7,650 nt of DNA, from assembly GCA_937959145.1 (NCBI GenBank), contig CALGMC010000055.1:1-7650 (forward strand), in the 5' to 3' direction. The notes under the pieces were generated by a model. It did no database searches and had not been told where the DNA came from. It worked only from the letters and a program-made list of their open reading frames with translations. Source of the DNA: an uncultured Chlorobiales bacterium. GTDB taxonomy: Bacteria > Bacteroidota > Chlorobiia > Chlorobiales > Thermochlorobacteraceae. The stretch's first letter is position 1, and every line of letters begins with the position of its first letter. A program made the translations under genes and the position numbers. Of the stretch, positions 4,260 to 7,650 are shown one piece after another.

Positions 4260-7200
4260 ATGAAAAAGTCTCGCTACAGTTTTTTTGTGATGATGGTCGC
4301 GCTTTTGTCGGTGTTTTTCGCCGATGCCTCTGCGCAGGTCATCACGATTGATTCTGCACGCGCCTTGCCGCGCACCTCTACTGACACGGTTACCGTTGAG
4401 GGCATTGTTACCCGTGCACGCAATCGCATTGCGTATTTGCAAGATACTACGGGTGGCATTGCCGTTTTTCAAGCAACGGGAGCGTTCCGCGATTCCATCA
4501 ATGCAGGTAAAATTAGAAGTGGCGACAGGCTTCGCGTGCGTGGTCGCCGTGCTGACTTCAACAACCTCACACAGTTGGGTGTTGTGGCAACAGGATTCAC
4601 CTTTACGGTTCTCTCGCGTAACAATCCTTTGCCTGACCCCGTCACGATTACCGTTCAAGAAATGGTTCAAAACGGTGAAGCCTACGAATGCAAACTTGTT
4701 CGCATTAAAAACATCAGTTTCATCGGTGCATCGGGAAACTTTGTCGGGAACACGAGTTACCGAATTACCGACCCGACTGGCTTTATTGATACGCTTCGCA
4801 CAGGAAACGTGGATACCACGCTCGTCAATGGCACACCGATTCCGACGAGACAAGTTACCTTTGTTGGTGTGATGTCGCAGTTTGCCTCGCCAAACACGAT
4901 TAACATCACTTCTTTCGGCTATCAAATTATTCCGTTTGAGACCACCGACCTTCAACAACGCTTCTTCCTTTCCGTGCTTCACAACAACGATGCTGAATCG
5001 CGCGTTGTTGCCGCAGGGTCAGGACAACTTGCGAACTTCGGCGGCGTGGCTCACTTCAAAACCGTTGCCGATAGCTTAAAGCGACGCGCTAACAGCACGG
5101 GCAACGACTTCATCATGCTTTCCGCAGGCGACAACATTCTTGCAGGCACGGCTTTCGCGGCAAGCACGAACACAGGCATTTCGTTTGATGGCATCGCACT
5201 TGATTCGCTCAATTACGACGCGATTGTGCTTGGCAATCACGATTTTGATTTCGGTCCTGATACGCTTGCGAAAATTATCAACACCGTTCAAAATCCTGCT
5301 GTGCCGTTCATTTCCGCAAACCTTGATTTCAGTAACGAGCCCGCGCTTCAAAATTTGGTGAATCAAAACCGTCTTGCGAAGAGTGCTGTGATTAACCGCC
5401 GTGGCGAGCGCATTGGCGTGATTGGTGCGACAACGGAACGCTTGGCGGCGATTTCCAGCCCGCGCAACGTGATTGTCAATCAAGTTCGTCCCGCCGTTCA
5501 AGCCGAAGCCGCTCTGCTCCGCTTACAAGGCGTCAATAAAATTATTCTCGTCAGCCACCTTCAAAGCATTACCGAAGATTCGCTTTTGATTTCACAACTC
5601 ACCGACGCTGATAGCATCGATGTTGCGATTGCAGGCGGCGGCAGCGAAGTGCTCGCAAATGCAGGCGCACTCTTGGTTCCGGGCGATGTGATTCGTGGAC
5701 CCTATCCGAGCACCTTCCGAAATGCTAACAACACGCCGATTCCTGTAATCACCGCACAAGGCGATTATCGCTATGTCGCTCGTTTGAGCATCGAGTTTGA
5801 TGGCAACGGAAATTTGGTGAGCATTGATACAGCAAATAGTGGACCGGTGCGCGTCTCGCGTGTCGCGCCCGACGCCGTGCAACCCGAACCCGGCTTGCTT
5901 CAAAATGTCGTAACACCGGTTGCCAACTTCCAAGCGCAGCTTGCGGCAACGGTGCTCGGTGTCAGTCAAGTCAATCTTGAAGGTCGGCGCAACCCGATTC
6001 GCACCCGCGAAACCAATCAAGGCAATTTGCTCGCCGACGCTCATCTTGCCGAAGCACGCCGACTTGCGCCAAATTTTGGCTTACCATTGCCCGCAGTCGC
6101 TCTTCAAAATGGCGGCGGTATTCGCAACGACAATGTCATTCCCGCAGGCAACATCACGGCGCAAAACACTTTTGACATCGCACCATTCCTCAACTTCCTG
6201 ACGATTGTGCCGAATGTTCCGCGTGCGCAGTTCAAAGAAATTCTTGAAAATGCTTATTCGCGCATTGCTAATGTTGATGGTCGTTTCGCGCAGATTGCAG
6301 GCATGCGTGTGGTTTTGGGTATGGACGCGACACTCTATCCGCCGCGCATTCAAGTCGACACAACAGGCTTGGCGATTAACAACCGTGAAGGCGAGCGCGT
6401 GCGCGAAGCCGTGATTTTATCGCAAACTGGCGAAGATTCTATCGTCATCATTCGCAACGGTCAAGTCGTGCCCGGTCCTGGCATCACGGTTGCCACGATT
6501 GACTTCCTCGTGCGCCCGACGACCTCCAATCCGAACAGCGCAGGCGGCGACGGCTATCCGTTCAGAGGCTTGCCTTACACGACGCTTGGCATTACTTATC
6601 AAGCCGCACTTCAAAACCACATCGTCAATAATTTGGCGGGCAATATCACCGCCTCGCGTTATCCCGAATCTGGAAGCGGTCGCGTTGTTCAGGCGCAAGT
6701 GGTTACTTCAAACAGCCAAACGCCCGCAACAGGCAATAGCACCACAACCTTCACAGGCACGAACTTCACCTTCACGGCGAATGTTTTGACAACCGCACCT
6801 GTGAATGTCAATTACTTGCAAGAAGTTGTGCCAACGCCCGTTCTGCCGCTTCCTCCGGGCATCGCCGTTGTGAGCCGTTATTATTGGGAAGTCTCTGCAC
6901 CGGGTATTGTTTTTGCGAATGGCAAAGTGAGTTTCCCGCTTTCAGCACTTGCAGGCGTTCAAAATCCTTCTGCCTTGCGCGTCTTGAAGCGTAGCAATTC
7001 AACCCAACCTTGGCAAGACCTTGGCGGCGCGATTGTCGGAAGCAACCTTGAAAGTGTTGTGCCGTTCAACACCTTCTCGCAATTTGCGATTGGCAGCGAC
7101 AACAGCAATTCGCTTCCGGTTGAACTCACCGCGTTCAGCGCGAAGTCGGTTAATGAAGGCGTGAAGCTCGAGTGGCAAACCGCCTCTGAACAGAACAACG

Positions 7201-7650
7201 ACCGCTTTGAAATTGAGCGTAGCCTCGACCGCAACGCCTTCGCCGTGGTCGGCACCGTTCGCGGCGCAGGCACCACGACCGAAGCACAGTCATACTCCTT
7301 CGTCGACAACACGGCGCAAAACGGCAAGTTTTACTACCGCTTGAAGCAAGTTGACTTCGATGGCACGGTCAATTATTCCAACATCGTTGAAGTCGTTAAA
7401 GAAAAACCGACGACCTTTGAACTGGCTCAAAACTATCCGAACCCGTTCAACCCCACGACAACGATTAACTACCAACTCCCGACCAGCGCGTTTGTTACGC
7501 TCAAAGTTTATGATGTGGTCGGACGCGAAGTCGCCACGCTCGTCAACGCACGCCAAGAAGCAGGACGCTACGACATCAACTTCAACGCGGCTTCACTTTC
7601 AAGCGGCGTTTATTTCTATCGCTTGCAAGCCGGCAGCGCGACGAATGGAG
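4260..7650 (+). CDS. Secreted 5'-nucleotidase/metallophosphoesterase with T9SS sorting domain, 3' end truncated by window
   Basis: The frame is open from ATG 4260 to the window edge: 1130 codons without a stop. Residues 1-25 are a signal peptide (MKKSRYSFF, ASA|Q). Residues about 27-228 resemble OB-fold/DUF5689-type domains (TVEGIVTRARNRIAYLQDTTGG). Residues about 236-500 form the calcineurin-like phosphoesterase domain: LHNNDAES (Asp244, Glu246), SAGDN (Asp291), LGNHDFDFG (Asn326, His327), VSHLQS (His433). Residues about 560-780 form the 5'-nucleotidase C-terminal domain with NGGGIR (617-622) and GGDGYPF (762-768). A beta-rich stretch from 953 (PVELTAFSAKS, KLEWQTASEQNNDRFEIERS) is the usual spacer. 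The T9SS sorting domain starts at 1055 (LAQNYPNPFNPTTT) and runs off the edge; probably only about ten residues are missing. It should hydrolyse nucleotides or phosphate/sugar-phosphate esters at the cell surface. Two usual metal ligands differ: His is Glu246 in D-x-H, and the G-H-x-H/Q motif reads GGGS (459-462). No Shine-Dalgarno is seen. Confidence 0.9.
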   Translation, partial: MKKSRYSFFVMMVALLSVFFADASAQVITIDSARALPRTSTDTVTVEGIVTRARNRIAYLQDTTGGIAVFQATGAFRDSINAGKIRSGDRLRVRGRRADFNNLTQLGVVATGFTFTVLSRNNPLPDPVTITVQEMVQNGEAYECKLVRIKNISFIGASGNFVGNTSYRITDPTGFIDTLRTGNVDTTLVNGTPIPTRQVTFVGVMSQFASPNTINITSFGYQIIPFETTDLQQRFFLSVLHNNDAESRVVAAGSGQLANFGGVAHFKTVADSLKRRANSTGNDFIMLSAGDNILAGTAFAASTNTGISFDGIALDSLNYDAIVLGNHDFDFGPDTLAKIINTVQNPAVPFISANLDFSNEPALQNLVNQNRLAKSAVINRRGERIGVIGATTERLAAISSPRNVIVNQVRPAVQAEAALLRLQGVNKIILVSHLQSITEDSLLISQLTDADSIDVAIAGGGSEVLANAGALLVPGDVIRGPYPSTFRNANNTPIPVITAQGDYRYVARLSIEFDGNGNLVSIDTANSGPVRVSRVAPDAVQPEPGLLQNVVTPVANFQAQLAATVLGVSQVNLEGRRNPIRTRETNQGNLLADAHLAEARRLAPNFGLPLPAVALQNGGGIRNDNVIPAGNITAQNTFDIAPFLNFLTIVPNVPRAQFKEILENAYSRIANVDGRFAQIAGMRVVLGMDATLYPPRIQVDTTGLAINNREGERVREAVILSQTGEDSIVIIRNGQVVPGPGITVATIDFLVRPTTSNPNSAGGDGYPFRGLPYTTLGITYQAALQNHIVNNLAGNITASRYPESGSGRVVQAQVVTSNSQTPATGNSTTTFTGTNFTFTANVLTTAPVNVNYLQEVVPTPVLPLPPGIAVVSRYYWEVSAPGIVFANGKVSFPLSALAGVQNPSALRVLKRSNSTQPWQDLGGAIVGSNLESVVPFNTFSQFAIGSDNSNSLPVELTAFSAKSVNEGVKLEWQTASEQNNDRFEIERSLDRNAFAVVGTVRGAGTTTEAQSYSFVDNTAQNGKFYYRLKQVDFDGTVNYSNIVEVVKEKPTTFELAQNYPNPFNPTTTINYQLPTSAFVTLKVYDVVGREVATLVNARQEAGRYDINFNAASLSSGVYFYRLQAGSATNG

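Noticed and set aside
4227..4982. Open frame of 251 codons on the minus strand opposite the nucleotidase N-terminus
   Set aside because: Its composition is rich in Arg, Asn and Cys with no recognisable domain, and it overlaps a complete, well-supported coding frame; it is a shadow.

Overview
The window looks like a chromosomal segment of a Bacteroidota/Chlorobiota-group bacterium (Chlorobi, Ignavibacteria or Chloroherpeton/Thermochlorobacter-like lineages). The strongest evidence is the end of the large protein at 4260-7650. It carries a type IX secretion (T9SS) sorting domain opening with the YPNPFNP-type motif that is abundant in those lineages. Weak or absent Shine-Dalgarno sequences on three of the four genes and TAnnTTTG-like promoter boxes fit the same phylum. 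The exact genus is inference.

Layout from left to right: (1) 1-689, minus strand, 3' end cut by the window edge: a secreted cupredoxin (blue-copper-like) protein followed by a CnaB/carboxypeptidase-regulatory-like domain. (2) 794-2068, plus strand, divergent from (1): a complete DUF1015 protein of unknown biochemical function. (3) 2069-2358, the gap between two convergent genes: a mosaic of repeats whose core (2168-2296) is an approximately 130-bp imperfect palindrome, with an extra exact 28-bp copy of one arm at 2312-2339. (4) 2359-3957, minus strand: a B12-binding-domain radical SAM enzyme with an unusual N-terminal extension. (5) 3958-4259, a divergent intergenic region with two perfect inverted repeats, a tandem repeat and a candidate promoter. 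(6) 4260-7650, plus strand, 3' end cut by the window edge: a very large secreted 5'-nucleotidase/metallophosphoesterase with N-terminal OB-like domains and a C-terminal T9SS sorting signal.

The genes do not form an obvious operon: orientations alternate (-,+,-,+) and each gene has its own upstream gap. Two products are exported (cupredoxin protein, nucleotidase) and two are cytoplasmic (DUF1015, radical SAM). A plausible division of labour is nucleotide/phosphate scavenging at the cell surface by the nucleotidase and copper/redox chemistry in the envelope by the cupredoxin. The radical SAM enzyme would act on a lipid, tetrapyrrole or similar cofactor. None of these roles is linked to another by the sequence.

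No RNA genes, CRISPR arrays, transposase genes or complete mobile elements were seen. The most unusual non-coding material is the palindromic repeat mosaic at 2125-2339 and the pair of clean operator-like palindromes at 4064-4082 and 4135-4152. The most unusual coding feature is the altered metal-ligand set of the nucleotidase.
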